Source: Streptomyces griseochromogenes (GTDB lineage: Bacteria; Actinomycetota; Actinomycetes; Streptomycetales; Streptomycetaceae). From it: a stretch of DNA of 64,000 bases. The notes beneath the pieces were generated by a model, which ran no database searches, was not told where the DNA came from, and was given only the letters and a program-made list of their open reading frames with translations. Both the position numbers and the translations under genes were made by a program. The DNA is taken from positions 5,704,001 to 5,768,000 of the forward strand of contig NZ_CP016279.1 of assembly GCF_001542625.1 (NCBI RefSeq), in the 5' to 3' direction. Shown here in pieces: positions 43,129-51,790 of the stretch. Within the stretch, counting starts at the first letter, position 1, and each line of letters opens with the position of its first letter.

Positions 43129-43976
43129 CCACCCTCACGGCAACACCCGAGACCCCCGAGACCGCCCCGGCCGCTCCCACCAGGTCCGCCTACCGGGTGA
43201 CCGGACGGCGCGTGCTGTCCTCGGAATGGGCCAAGCTCTGGTCCCTGCGCTCCACCTGGATCACCCTCGGCCTGGGCCTGCTGTTCCTCGTCGCCTTCGG
43301 CGTCATCGCCGCGAGCCACTACAAGTCCAATCTCGACTCCGGTCGGCACATGGACCGCGACTTCGCCACCTCGACGGCCGTGAGCCTGTCCCTCTTCGGC
43401 ACGAACTTCGCCCAGCTGGCCCTCGGCGTCCTCGGCGTGCTGGTCACGGCCGGCGAGTACTCCACCGGCATGATCCGCTCGACCCTCGCGGCCGTACCGC
43501 GCCGGCTGCCCGTGCTGTGGTCCAAGGCGGCCGTCTACGGGCTGGTCGCGCTGGTGATCGCCACCATCGGCGCGTTCATCGCCTTCCTCGTCAGCAGCCA
43601 GATCGTCTCCGGCACGCCCGCCGCCATGGGCCTCGGCCACACCGGTGTCATCCGCAGTCTGTTCGGGGCCGGTCTCTACCTGGGCCTGGTCGGCGTGATC
43701 GGCGCCGCGCTCGGCGCGCTGCTGCGGTCGGTGGCCGGCGGCATCTCGGTACTCGTCGCCGCCCTCATGCTCGTACCCGGCCTGATCTCGCTGCTGCCCA
43801 CCTCGTGGCAGAGCCACATCGACCCCTACCTGCCGAGCCACGCGGGCGAGTCGATCTTCGCGCTGACGCACGACTCCACCACCCTGTCGCCCGGTGCGGG
43901 ACTCCTGGTCTTTCTGGGGTGGACGGTTCTGGCACTGATCGGGGCGGCCTACCGGCTGGTGCGCAGCGACGTCTGA
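43125..43976 (+). CDS. ABC-2 type permease
   Basis: A 283-residue membrane protein with a cytoplasmic Thr/Pro-rich start and six helices, at about residues 43-65, 92-113, 140-165, 180-205, 212-232 and 258-278. Conserved-type features include LSSEWAKLWSLRSTWITLGL before helix 1 and EYSTGMIRSTLAAVPRRLPV after helix 2. It is translationally coupled to the ATPase (ATGA). It forms the transmembrane half of the exporter. Confidence 0.9.
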   Translation: MTTLTATPETPETAPAAPTRSAYRVTGRRVLSSEWAKLWSLRSTWITLGLGLLFLVAFGVIAASHYKSNLDSGRHMDRDFATSTAVSLSLFGTNFAQLALGVLGVLVTAGEYSTGMIRSTLAAVPRRLPVLWSKAAVYGLVALVIATIGAFIAFLVSSQIVSGTPAAMGLGHTGVIRSLFGAGLYLGLVGVIGAALGALLRSVAGGISVLVAALMLVPGLISLLPTSWQSHIDPYLPSHAGESIFALTHDSTTLSPGAGLLVFLGWTVLALIGAAYRLVRSDV

Positions 43977-44001
43977 GTACCAGCACCTGCATCATGGTCT
44001 G

Positions 44002-45294
44002 GTGAATTCCATGACCACCGAAGATCTCGGCGGGATGGGGCCGCTGGTCGCCCGGCTCGGCCGGGCCGGCCAGCGGCTCCGGCACGCCGACCAGGCCCGT
44101 CCGTGGGTGCTCGACACCGCGGTGGTGGTCCTGGTCTTCCTGATGTTCTGCCTGCCGGACCTGCTCCACGGGATGGATGGGGACGGCGACGGCCCACGCC
44201 GCTTCCGGCTGGCATTCACCCACGTGCCCACCACCGGCATGCTGGCTCTGCAAGCGGGGATGGTACTGCCACTGCTGTGGCGACGGCGGGCGCCCGCGAT
44301 GGCGTTCGGCGCCATCACTGCCGTATTCGTCCTCCAGTGGTCCCTGGGCGCCGCACTCCGTGCGGACGCCGCACTCTTCGTCGCCCTCTACAGCCTGGCC
44401 CTCCATGGACGACTGCGACAGCTGCCGTGGGCCTGTGCGGTCACGGCGGGTGCACTGGGCCTGGTCGCGGCGCGGATCTCGGCCGTGGTGTCGGTCTGGG
44501 ACGTACTGTTCTTCCTGCTCAGCACGGCGACCGCGGCCCTCGCGCTCGGCCTGGTGATCCGTATCCGGCGGGCTCAGCTGGCCGGGCTGCGGGACCGTGC
44601 GGCACGGCTGGAGATCGAACGCGACCAGCGCGGCAGGCTCGCCGTCGCGGCAGAGCGAGCGCGGGTGGCTCGAGAGATGCACGACATCGTCGGCCACAAC
44701 CTGTCCGTCATCATCACGCTCGCCGACGCGGGCGCCTACGCCACGGCCGTGACTCCGGAACGGGGCAAGGAGGCCCTGCACCTCATCGGCGACACCGGCC
44801 GTCAGGCCCTGAGCGAACTGCGCCGGGTGCTCGGCGTGCTGCGCGAGGCGGACGGTCCCCCGGCCGAGCCCGAGCTGAGCCCGCAGCCCGGTCTCGCGGA
44901 CATCGACGCGCTGTGCGAGGGAGTGCGCGCCGCCGGCCTGGAGGTCGTCTACCGTACGGCCGGAGACATCGACGCCCTCAACAGCGGAGTGCAGCTCACG
45001 GTCTACCGCATCGTGCAGGAGGCCCTGACGAACACCCTCAAACACGCCGGCGCCGGGGCGCGTGCGAACCTGGCGATCGTCGTGGAGGACACACGGCTGA
45101 CCATCACCGTCCAGGACACCGGCCCGCCCGATCCGGACGGCCGATCCGGCACGGCGAACGAGGAAGGACACGGCCTGGTGGGCATGCGAGAACGAGCAGC
45201 TCTCTACAGCGGACACGTCAGCGCGGGCCCAGCCGGCGCCGGCTGGTCGGTGCGGGCCGCACTCGAGCTCACACCCCATGGCGGTGCCCGGTGA
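44002..45294 (+). CDS. NarL-type sensor histidine kinase
   Basis: A 430-residue kinase with four or five transmembrane segments within residues 30-185 and no large sensor loop. A coiled coil (RDRAARLEIERDQRGRLAVA) follows, then the HisKA_3 box RVAREMHDIVGHNLSVIITL (phospho-His in EMHD) and the HATPase_c domain with TVYRIVQEALTNTLKHAGAG (N box) and GHGLVGMRERAALY (G2). The first G box is IVVEDTRLTITVQDTGPP. GTG at 44002 or ATG at 44011. It overlaps the response regulator by 4 bases (GTGA). Membrane stress or drug sensing is likely from the exporter next to it. Confidence 0.92.
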   Translation: MNSMTTEDLGGMGPLVARLGRAGQRLRHADQARPWVLDTAVVVLVFLMFCLPDLLHGMDGDGDGPRRFRLAFTHVPTTGMLALQAGMVLPLLWRRRAPAMAFGAITAVFVLQWSLGAALRADAALFVALYSLALHGRLRQLPWACAVTAGALGLVAARISAVVSVWDVLFFLLSTATAALALGLVIRIRRAQLAGLRDRAARLEIERDQRGRLAVAAERARVAREMHDIVGHNLSVIITLADAGAYATAVTPERGKEALHLIGDTGRQALSELRRVLGVLREADGPPAEPELSPQPGLADIDALCEGVRAAGLEVVYRTAGDIDALNSGVQLTVYRIVQEALTNTLKHAGAGARANLAIVVEDTRLTITVQDTGPPDPDGRSGTANEEGHGLVGMRERAALYSGHVSAGPAGAGWSVRAALELTPHGGAR

Positions 45295-45959
45295 CCACCG
45301 TGCTCATCGTCGACGACCAGCCGCTGCAGCGGTACGGCTTCCGGATGCTCCTCGACTCCGTGACCGAGACGGAAGTCGTCGGCGAGGCCGCGCACGGCAC
45401 CGAAGCCGTGCGCAAGGCCGCTCAACTCCGGCCCGACGTCGTCCTCATGGACGTACGTATGCCGGGCATGGACGGCATCGAGGCGACTCGCGGGATCGTC
45501 GCCGCCGGCGACCGCTCCCGCGTCCTGGTCCTGACCACTTTCGACCTCGACGAGTACGTGTACGCGGCTCTGCGTGCCGGGGCCAGCGGCTTCCTCCTCA
45601 AGGACGCCCGGCCCGAGGAACTCCTGGCAGGCATCCGCGCGGTGGCCGCCGGAGACGCGGTGATCGCCCCTGCGCTCACCCGCCGCCTGTTGCACGAATT
45701 CGCGCGGCTCGTGCCGCCCAACGCCAACGGCTCCGCTCAAGACTCGAGGTTGAGTTCCCTCACCGACCGCGAACGCGAGATCCTCGTGGCGATCGGCAAG
45801 GGCTGGACGAACGGCGAGATCGCCGAGCGTTTCGTCCTCTCGGAATCCACGGTGAAGACCCACGTCGGTCGCGTTCTGTCCAAGATCGGCGCCCGCGACC
45901 GCATCCAGGCAGTGATCTTCGCCTACGACCACGGACTGACCCGGCCCCAAGCGGGCTGA
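45291..45959 (+). CDS. NarL/LuxR-type response regulator
   Basis: A 222-residue response regulator. The receiver domain has TVLIVDDQPLQRYG (acidic pocket), the phospho-Asp in VVLMDVRMPGMDGIEATRG, Thr in VLVLTTFDLDEYVY and Lys in FLLKDARPEELL. The C-terminal LuxR HTH reads SLTDREREILVAIGKGWTNG, EIAERFVLSESTVKTHVGRV and LSKIGARDRIQAVIFAYDHG. All key residues are intact. The GTG start overlaps the kinase stop. Expected to activate the exporter operon upstream. Confidence 0.93.
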   Translation: MTTVLIVDDQPLQRYGFRMLLDSVTETEVVGEAAHGTEAVRKAAQLRPDVVLMDVRMPGMDGIEATRGIVAAGDRSRVLVLTTFDLDEYVYAALRAGASGFLLKDARPEELLAGIRAVAAGDAVIAPALTRRLLHEFARLVPPNANGSAQDSRLSSLTDREREILVAIGKGWTNGEIAERFVLSESTVKTHVGRVLSKIGARDRIQAVIFAYDHGLTRPQAG

Positions 45960-46132
45960 GCAAGCAGAGTCAGCCGTCGGCGGGCAATCCAGAGCAGAGA
46001 TGGGGTGACATCAGTTCCCCAGGCGGTGGCAAGGTTCCGCCTGCCCGACCTGGCGACCGTCATGACCAGGGGCTCTGTTCCCAGCTGCCGTGAGCAGGTC
46101 AGGAACGCCCGACAACAGGGCTGGTCGCCGGG

Positions 46133-47011
46133 TCACTGCCCGACGTTGCTTGCGCCGGGCCGACTGGCTGTCGGTGCCGGCGCCTTTGGGAGCCTTCTCG
46201 ACTTGGACGGGGAACTCGCGTGTGTACTCAGCGCGGATCGATACAGGCGGTGCCGCGCCACGAGCTCAAGGGTCACCGCCACGGCTATGGCCTGCACGGC
46301 CATGAGCGCGATGAGGACGAACAGCTGCACCGCCCCGGCCAGGACGGGACTGGACCCTCCCAGGAGCATGCCAACGAACGCCCCGGGGAGCGTGACCAGA
46401 CCGACAGTACGGGTCTGGTCCAGGCCGGGCAGGAGAGCGTCGGAGGCCGCAGGACGCGCGATCTCCATCCGGGCATCCCGATCCGACAATCCCAGTGCCA
46501 TCGCGGCTTCCACCTCACCGCGTCGCTGGGACAGTTCGTCCAGGGCGCGACGTCCAGCAAGCACAGTCGCGGTGAGTGCGCCACCGATGAGGATGCCCGT
46601 GACGGGGATCAGGGTCACGCTTTCCAGTGGGACGAGCCCCGTGCCGAGGAGCGCCACTACGACCGGTAGAACGCCGGCGGCAATCGGCGCGGCCGCCAAC
46701 CACCACGTGTGATTGCCGGTGATTCTCCGTCCGGCCGTGCGAACGGCCACCGTGAGCATGAGGACGAGGAACACCAGCAGTCCCGGCACCGACTCGACGG
46801 CCCAGGTGATGACCACCGAAACCAGGGCGAGTTGGACGACGGCGCGAAGGCCTGCGACAAGGATCTCCCGGGCACGGCTCTTGTGCGGGTGCGGATCGAG
46901 ATGACACCACCCTGCGATCGCCGTCGCCAGGAACAGCAGAGCGGCGAGCAGAATGCCGAGGGTCGTGTTGACTGGCACCAGAGATGCTGCACTCGACGTC
47001 ACGTTCCCCAC
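46133..47011 (-). CDS. FetB-like (UPF0014) ABC permease
   Basis: A 292-residue membrane protein with seven helices. Family motifs are ILVAGLRAVVQLALVSVVIT, VRTAGRRITGNHTWWLAAAP, LIPVTGILIGGALTATVLAG (central helix), EVEAAMALGLSDRDARMEIA and QTRTVGLVTLPGAFVGMLLG. FetB works with the ATPase FetA in iron export and oxidative-stress resistance in E. coli. No fetA gene lies beside it here, so its ATPase must come from elsewhere or be shared. The GTG start at 47011 fits the family. Confidence 0.85.
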   Translation of the reverse strand: MGNVTSSAASLVPVNTTLGILLAALLFLATAIAGWCHLDPHPHKSRAREILVAGLRAVVQLALVSVVITWAVESVPGLLVFLVLMLTVAVRTAGRRITGNHTWWLAAAPIAAGVLPVVVALLGTGLVPLESVTLIPVTGILIGGALTATVLAGRRALDELSQRRGEVEAAMALGLSDRDARMEIARPAASDALLPGLDQTRTVGLVTLPGAFVGMLLGGSSPVLAGAVQLFVLIALMAVQAIAVAVTLELVARHRLYRSALSTHASSPSKSRRLPKAPAPTASRPGASNVGQ

Positions 47012-47342
47012 CTCGACGGACTACGGCAGGAGCCGATTCGCTGCTCGACCGTCCCGCCCCGAATGGCTCAGCCGGCCAAATGCGCAGTGCGCATCCGCTT
47101 CGGTCTGTGTTCTGGATCCGGAGGCAATCCTGACAGGAGCGGCCACGAAGACCGAACGTGACCGGGCTTGCGTGTGGGATCGACTCGGCTCGTCATCGAT
47201 GAGATTCCGGAAATGGTGCACCGCTGCCCGACAGCTACACCCGCTTCGGTGGCAGCCAATCGGCAATCATGATCAGCCACTTGGCCGACCTGACGACCCC
47301 GGCCAGTTGGCGATCCACGAGCCGAGTGAAGTCCGGGATGTT
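47012..47342. other. Intergenic, nothing recognised
   Basis: About 330 bases upstream of the FetB gene and downstream of the polytopic membrane protein gene. Contains no recognisable coding sequence. Confidence 0.3.
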
Positions 47343-47377
47343 GACTGCCCCGACGCAGGGGATGTGTCGGGGCAGTC
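47343..47377. terminator. Hairpin terminator
   Basis: Perfect 12-base stem GACTGCCCCGAC/GTCGGGGCAGTC with an 11-base loop, 15 bases past the stop of the membrane protein at 47392. Confidence 0.8.
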
Positions 47378-47391
47378 CTCATCGCGATTGG

Positions 47392-48744
47392 TCAGCCGAG
47401 AGAGGTGAGGAGCGTGTTGAGTGCCTTGACCTCGGTGGCCTTGTCGGGGTTCGGGGCGCGTAGTGCCTTCAGGACCTGGTCGATCTCGCTGTCGAGGAAG
47501 TGCCACGACTGCTCGCTCTTGGGCTCGAGGGTGGGCTGGTCGTCGTCCCAAGCGGTCTCGAGGTCCGTCACTCGGGTGGTCGCGGCCCGCTGATTGCCCG
47601 CATTGAGCTTTGCCCGGGTGTCAGCCGTGATCGTGCGGAACTTCGCGATCTCAGCCGGAGGGAACGGTGACGTCGCCTGCTCCGGGGTGAGATGGGCGGT
47701 TACCGGCGCGGGGGCGTCATCCTCGCCGGCCGCGGCCGCGTGAGGCTGGTTGTGTGCCCAGACGAGCAGCGCCGCGGTCGCAACCGCTACAACGGCGTAG
47801 TAACCGAGCATGATCCGCTCACGTGCCGGGTTCAGCGCTCGTGGGGTATCGGTCAGGTCCCGGGTTTCGATGACATCACTTCGGCTGAGCGTGAGGTACA
47901 CGACCGTAGCAAGGATGGCGGCCAGGAAGATCACGCTGGTCACCGCGGTGCCGAGACCCAGGCCCCCGTCGCCGCTGGGCGAGCCGAGCCAGTCGCCGAG
48001 GTTGGCGCCGAGCGGGCGAGTGAGGATGTAGGCCAGCCAGAAGGAGAGCACTGCGTTGGCGCCGAGGCGCCATCCAAGGACGATCGCGACAATCAACCCG
48101 AGAGGCAGGAACACGGAGACGCCCGGGGTCCAGCCGGTCAGGTCCAGGGTCCAGTCGCCGGTGGCGGTGCCGAGGGCAAAAGTGACCAGCACCGCGAGCC
48201 AGTAGAAGAGCTCACGGGGACGGGTGGTGATGCTGTGGACCGACAGGGTCCGCTCGCGGGCGTACCAGATGCCGAAGACAACGGCGAGGACGCCGGCGAA
48301 CACGCTACTGCTCAGCGCGAGGGGAACGCCCTGACTGTCGGTGAGGATGTCGGTGTAGAGAGTACCCGTCACACTCACTACCACGACGGTGAGCCAGTAC
48401 ACGAACGGGATGTAGCGCTTGGTGGTGAGTTGCCAGCCCATGACGCCCGCCAGAACGACGGTGAAGATCAATGCGGTATTGATCAGGCCGACACCGAGGT
48501 TCATGTTGATCCAGTCGGCGAAGCTCTCGCCGACCGTGGTGCACAAGATCTTGATGATCCAAAACCAGATCGTGACCTCGGGAACCTTGTTCAGCATCTG
48601 CCTGGCAGGCGTCCGACGACTCTCGGAGGAGAGGCGGTGAGAGGCCGCCCCGGCCGGCTGCTCACCGGCTCGCTGCTGGGTACCTGCCCCTGGAACCACC
48701 GGACTCTCAGACGTTTCATAGGTCATGCTGCACGACAGTGCCAT
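47392..48744 (-). CDS. Polytopic membrane protein, COG4705-like
   Basis: A 450-residue protein built from two similar halves of four helices. Each begins with a charged-aromatic motif around a Gly-Asp pair: TVGESFADWINMNLGVGLIN in half 1 and LGTATGDWTLDLTGWTPGVS then ARPLGANLGDWL-type (TRPLGANLGDWLGSPSGDGG) in half 2. A cytoplasmic Ser/Pro-rich start of about 45 residues precedes helix 1. A C-terminal helical domain (TPEQATSPFPPAEIAKFRTI to VKALNTLLTSLG) has the look of an extracytoplasmic four-helix unit. Such proteins are often found beside acid-stress or metal genes; role unknown. Start at 48744 (AGGGA upstream) or 48726. Confidence 0.75.
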   Translation of the reverse strand: MALSCSMTYETSESPVVPGAGTQQRAGEQPAGAASHRLSSESRRTPARQMLNKVPEVTIWFWIIKILCTTVGESFADWINMNLGVGLINTALIFTVVLAGVMGWQLTTKRYIPFVYWLTVVVVSVTGTLYTDILTDSQGVPLALSSSVFAGVLAVVFGIWYARERTLSVHSITTRPRELFYWLAVLVTFALGTATGDWTLDLTGWTPGVSVFLPLGLIVAIVLGWRLGANAVLSFWLAYILTRPLGANLGDWLGSPSGDGGLGLGTAVTSVIFLAAILATVVYLTLSRSDVIETRDLTDTPRALNPARERIMLGYYAVVAVATAALLVWAHNQPHAAAAGEDDAPAPVTAHLTPEQATSPFPPAEIAKFRTITADTRAKLNAGNQRAATTRVTDLETAWDDDQPTLEPKSEQSWHFLDSEIDQVLKALRAPNPDKATEVKALNTLLTSLG

Positions 48745-48954
48745 CGGGTCCCTGAATGCATCCTGACTGCCACCGTCACTCGCTCCGCCCATGCCGAATG
48801 AGCAGCACGGCGCCATGCACATGCACACACGCCTTCTCAGCAGGGCGACCCTCCGTCCCGCCCCTACCCAGATGGCGGGACACCGAGCGTTCGACACCGG
48901 CGGCTTTCCCTATCGCGTAGCTCGCCGACAGCGGTACGACCGCCCCCGCCGGGG

Positions 48955-49237
48955 CGGAGACGCTTGAGCGGGACTTCCACGACGCCGTCCGTATCGCCCA
49001 CGCCGGCTGCGCCGCCATCCTCGCGCTCCACAAGGATCCCGCGCGGCCGATGACCCACAAGGTCCTCCATGGCGAGCACAACACGCTGCACATCGGGGGC
49101 GAGGAGATCCAGGTGATCTATCCGGGCGCCAACCACGAAGCCGGGAAACACTCTCACCTGCTTTCCCGGCAGCGGCCGGTGGCCTCCTCGCCCACGACGC
49201 CATCCTCGAACATCGACTTCGACACCTACGTCGGCGG
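48955..49237 (+). pseudogene. MBL-fold hydrolase remnant
   Basis: Plus-strand frames read LERDFHDAVRIAHAGCAAIL, ALHKDPARPMTHKVLHGEHN and TLHIGGEEIQVIYPGANHEA, then a scrambled part, then AHDAILEH and, shifted, DFDTYVGG. This matches a metallo-beta-lactamase-like protein with the PGxNHE motif. The zinc site HxHxDH is missing. It overlaps nothing and ends beside the aldehyde dehydrogenase stop. Confidence 0.5.
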
Positions 49238-49244
49238 TCGCGGC

Positions 49245-50714
49245 TCAGATCGGGAAGTGGGCGTGACCGCGGGCCTGGACCGTCACCCAGCGAATGTCGG
49301 TGAACGCGTCGACGCCCGCCTGGCCGCCGAAGCGGCCGTAGCCGGAGTCCTTCACCCCGCCGAACGGGGCCTGGGGTTCATCTGCGATCGACTGGTCGTT
49401 GATGTGGACGATCCCGGTGCGCAGCCGGGAGGCGACCTCGAGACCTGCGCGCAGGTCCTCCGTGATGACACCGGCGGTCAGCCCGTGGGGGGTGTCGTTG
49501 GCGAGGGCGACCGCTTCCTCGGCGCTGTCGACCACGTGCACCACGGTGACCGGGCCGAAGGTCTCGTCGTAGTAGATCTTCATGTCCTTGGTGACACCGG
49601 TGAGCACCACCGGGCGGATCAGTGTGTCCGGTCCCTCGGACCGGCCGGTGCCCGCGGCGAGGGCCGCTCCCCGGGCGAGGGCATCCTCGACAAGCGCGGT
49701 GATGCGCCGCGCCGCTCGGGAGTTGATGACGGGCCCGACGGCGGTGGCGGAGTGGGAAGGGTCGCCGCAGTCCAGCTGCGCCACCCGGGCGGCGAACTTC
49801 TCGGTGAACTCCTCGGCGAGCGAGCGGTGGACGATGATCCGGTCCAGACACATGCAGATCTGGCCGGAGTTCATGAAGGAGCCGAAGACGGCCGCGTCCA
49901 CGGCGTAGTCGACGTCCGCGTCCTCCAGGACCACCAGGGCGTTCTTACCGCCGAGTTCGAGGACAGCGGGCTTGAGGTGCTGGGCGGCCCGGACTCCGAT
50001 GGCCCGGCCCACCTCTGTCGAGCCGGTGAAGTTGACCATGCGCACCCGCGGGTCCGCGATGAGCGCGCCGACCACATCGGGGGCGTCCGCACGGTCGTTG
50101 GTGACGACGTTGAGCACGCCCGCGGGCAGTCCGGCCTCGTGCAGGACGTCGGCGATGAGCAGGCCGCAGGCGATCGGGGCGTCCTCACTGGGCTTCATCA
50201 CGACGGTGTTGCCGACGGCGAGCGGCAGCGCGACCGCGCGCACTCCGAGGATCACGGGTGCGTTCCACGGTGAGATGGCGGCGACGACGCCCTTGGGAAC
50301 ACGCGTCTGGGCGGAGATGACTCCGTCGGCGTCGGTCGCGAGCAACTGGCCGGTGGGCTGGCTGACGGCGGCGGCCGCTTCCAGCAGGATGTCGGCAGCG
50401 AGCCGGGCGTTGAAGGCCGCCCATGGGGCGGTGCCGCCGACTTCAGCGGCCATGATCCGCACGATGTCGTCGCTGCGGTCGGCCATCAGCCGGGCCGCCT
50501 CGAGGAAGATCTGCCGGCGGGTGGCGGGCTTGGTGGCCGACCACTGCGCGAAGGCGGCGTCGGCGGCGTCCACCGCCCGGGTCACGTCCTGGACGGTTGC
50601 GGCGGCGACCTCGGCGTAGACCTCTCCGGTCCAGGGATTGGTGTCGGAGGTGGTGCGGGCGGAAGAGGCGGGAACCTCGCGGCCGTTGATGATCAGGCCT
50701 CGGGTGGCGGACAC
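49245..50714 (-). CDS. Aldehyde dehydrogenase
   Basis: A 489-residue NAD(P)-dependent aldehyde dehydrogenase. Dinucleotide region ISPWNAPVILGVRAVALPLA and NTVVMKPSEDAP, FTGSTEVGRAIG, the catalytic Glu in PAVLELGGKNALVVL and the catalytic Cys in FMNSGQICMCLDRIIV. The late motifs are YYDETFGPVTVVHVV and APFGGVKDSGYGRFGG. Overall most like vanillin/benzaldehyde or succinate-semialdehyde type enzymes. The GTG at 50714 has GGAG upstream; the open frame extends further but is not protein-like. It lies downstream of the aquaporin gene on the same strand (143-base gap), opposite a tandem IclR regulator. Confidence 0.9.
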   Translation of the reverse strand: MSATRGLIINGREVPASSARTTSDTNPWTGEVYAEVAAATVQDVTRAVDAADAAFAQWSATKPATRRQIFLEAARLMADRSDDIVRIMAAEVGGTAPWAAFNARLAADILLEAAAAVSQPTGQLLATDADGVISAQTRVPKGVVAAISPWNAPVILGVRAVALPLAVGNTVVMKPSEDAPIACGLLIADVLHEAGLPAGVLNVVTNDRADAPDVVGALIADPRVRMVNFTGSTEVGRAIGVRAAQHLKPAVLELGGKNALVVLEDADVDYAVDAAVFGSFMNSGQICMCLDRIIVHRSLAEEFTEKFAARVAQLDCGDPSHSATAVGPVINSRAARRITALVEDALARGAALAAGTGRSEGPDTLIRPVVLTGVTKDMKIYYDETFGPVTVVHVVDSAEEAVALANDTPHGLTAGVITEDLRAGLEVASRLRTGIVHINDQSIADEPQAPFGGVKDSGYGRFGGQAGVDAFTDIRWVTVQARGHAHFPI

Positions 50715-50857
50715 GGGCTGCTCCGGTTCAGGTAGATCGGACGGGCGAGTGGTCAGGCGGTTGGTCGGTTGGCTGGTCTGGCGTGTCGGCTGGGTGAGAG
50801 CCGGGCCGCCGGACGCGAAAGAGGTCGGTCGGGTCGTGGCCGATCGGGCGCGGGGCG

Positions 50858-51598
50858 TCAGGTCGTGGCCGGCTGGGCGGTGGCCGGGCCGCTGGTGCGC
50901 AGGGCGCGGTGGGCCAGACCCGTGAGGAGACCGGCGACGAGGGGCGAGAGCAGGTAGATCCACAGGTGCGCGTACCGGCCGGAGAGCAGGGCGGGTCCGA
51001 AGGCGCGGGCCGGGTTGATGTTCGCGCCGGTGACCGTGCCGAGCGAGGCGATGACGAGGCCCACTCCCACCGCGATGACGGCGGGGATCAGTGCGTGCAG
51101 CCGGGGGCGGCCCATCACCACGGCGACGGCCGCGAGGACGGCCACGAGTGCTGCGGTCTCGACGAGGAACAGCGCCGTCGTACCGAGTCCGGGGGCTGGG
51201 GCGACCACGGCGTAGTGCATCCGGCCGACGGGAGCGCCCCACACCAGACGGGCGAGGGCGGGACCGCTGACGGAGCCGGCCAGCTGGGCGGCGATGTAGG
51301 GCAGGACGGCGCGGGCCGGAAAGAAGCCGTCCGCCCAGAGGAAGACGGTGACGGCGGGGTTGAAGTGGCCGCCGGAGGCGCGGCCGGTCGGGGCATACAT
51401 GAGTGCGGCGAGCAGCAGGGCCACCACGGATCCGGCCGTGCCGAGCATGAGGTGGGGGTCTTTGATCGCCAGGGGCGAGTCCGGCAGGGCGAGCACACGG
51501 ACCAGGCTGACCACGCCGAAGAAGAGCACGGTGGTCGACAGGAACTCGTAGCCGCTGCGGCGGGCGAGGTCCACCCGGCTACGGGAGGAAGAACTCAT
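50858..51598 (-). CDS. MIP/aquaporin family channel
   Basis: A 246-residue channel with six helices and both NPA loops: SGGHFNPAVTVFLWADG at about residue 78 and TGANINPARAFGPALLSG at about 187. A small residue (Gly) and the Arg of NPAR are in the selectivity position of loop E; the aromatic/Arg pattern is closer to AqpZ/NIP-like water or small neutral solute channels than to GlpF, but this is not decisive. ATG at 51598. Head of the aquaporin/aldehyde dehydrogenase unit, divergent from the IclR gene. Confidence 0.88.
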   Translation of the reverse strand: MSSSSRSRVDLARRSGYEFLSTTVLFFGVVSLVRVLALPDSPLAIKDPHLMLGTAGSVVALLLAALMYAPTGRASGGHFNPAVTVFLWADGFFPARAVLPYIAAQLAGSVSGPALARLVWGAPVGRMHYAVVAPAPGLGTTALFLVETAALVAVLAAVAVVMGRPRLHALIPAVIAVGVGLVIASLGTVTGANINPARAFGPALLSGRYAHLWIYLLSPLVAGLLTGLAHRALRTSGPATAQPATT

Positions 51599-51738
51599 GG
51601 CTGTCCTCGGGAGTTGGGGCCGGGCCGGCGGATGCACTCACGACCGGGCGTTGCGAATTTTTCTCTGAGTGAACTTTTGTTCGTTCCTCGTGAGGCTTGA
51701 GTCTGCGATGTCTGTGCGGCCCTGTCAACGCTCGGTAG

Positions 51739-51756
51739 CGTTCTCCTGCGAGAACG
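51739..51756. promoter_or_regulatory. Inverted repeat, IclR operator candidate
   Basis: CGTTCTC-CTGC-GAGAACG, 35 bases before the IclR start, in the divergent interval to the aquaporin gene. Confidence 0.5.
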
Positions 51757-51790
51757 ATCAGTACGGAGCAGAACGGGAGCGGCGCCGGAG

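Noticed and set aside
44103..45290. Upstream extension of the response regulator frame
   Set aside because: It overlaps the histidine kinase in another frame and is Arg/Gly-rich. The receiver domain starts at the GTG at 45291.
47692..48801. Long antisense frame opposite the polytopic membrane protein
   Set aside because: Gly/Glu/Asp-rich artefact of third-position GC; the minus strand has clear helices.
50909..51700. 263-codon antisense frame opposite the aquaporin
   Set aside because: Low-complexity Gly/Glu/His composition; the NPA motifs fix the true frame.
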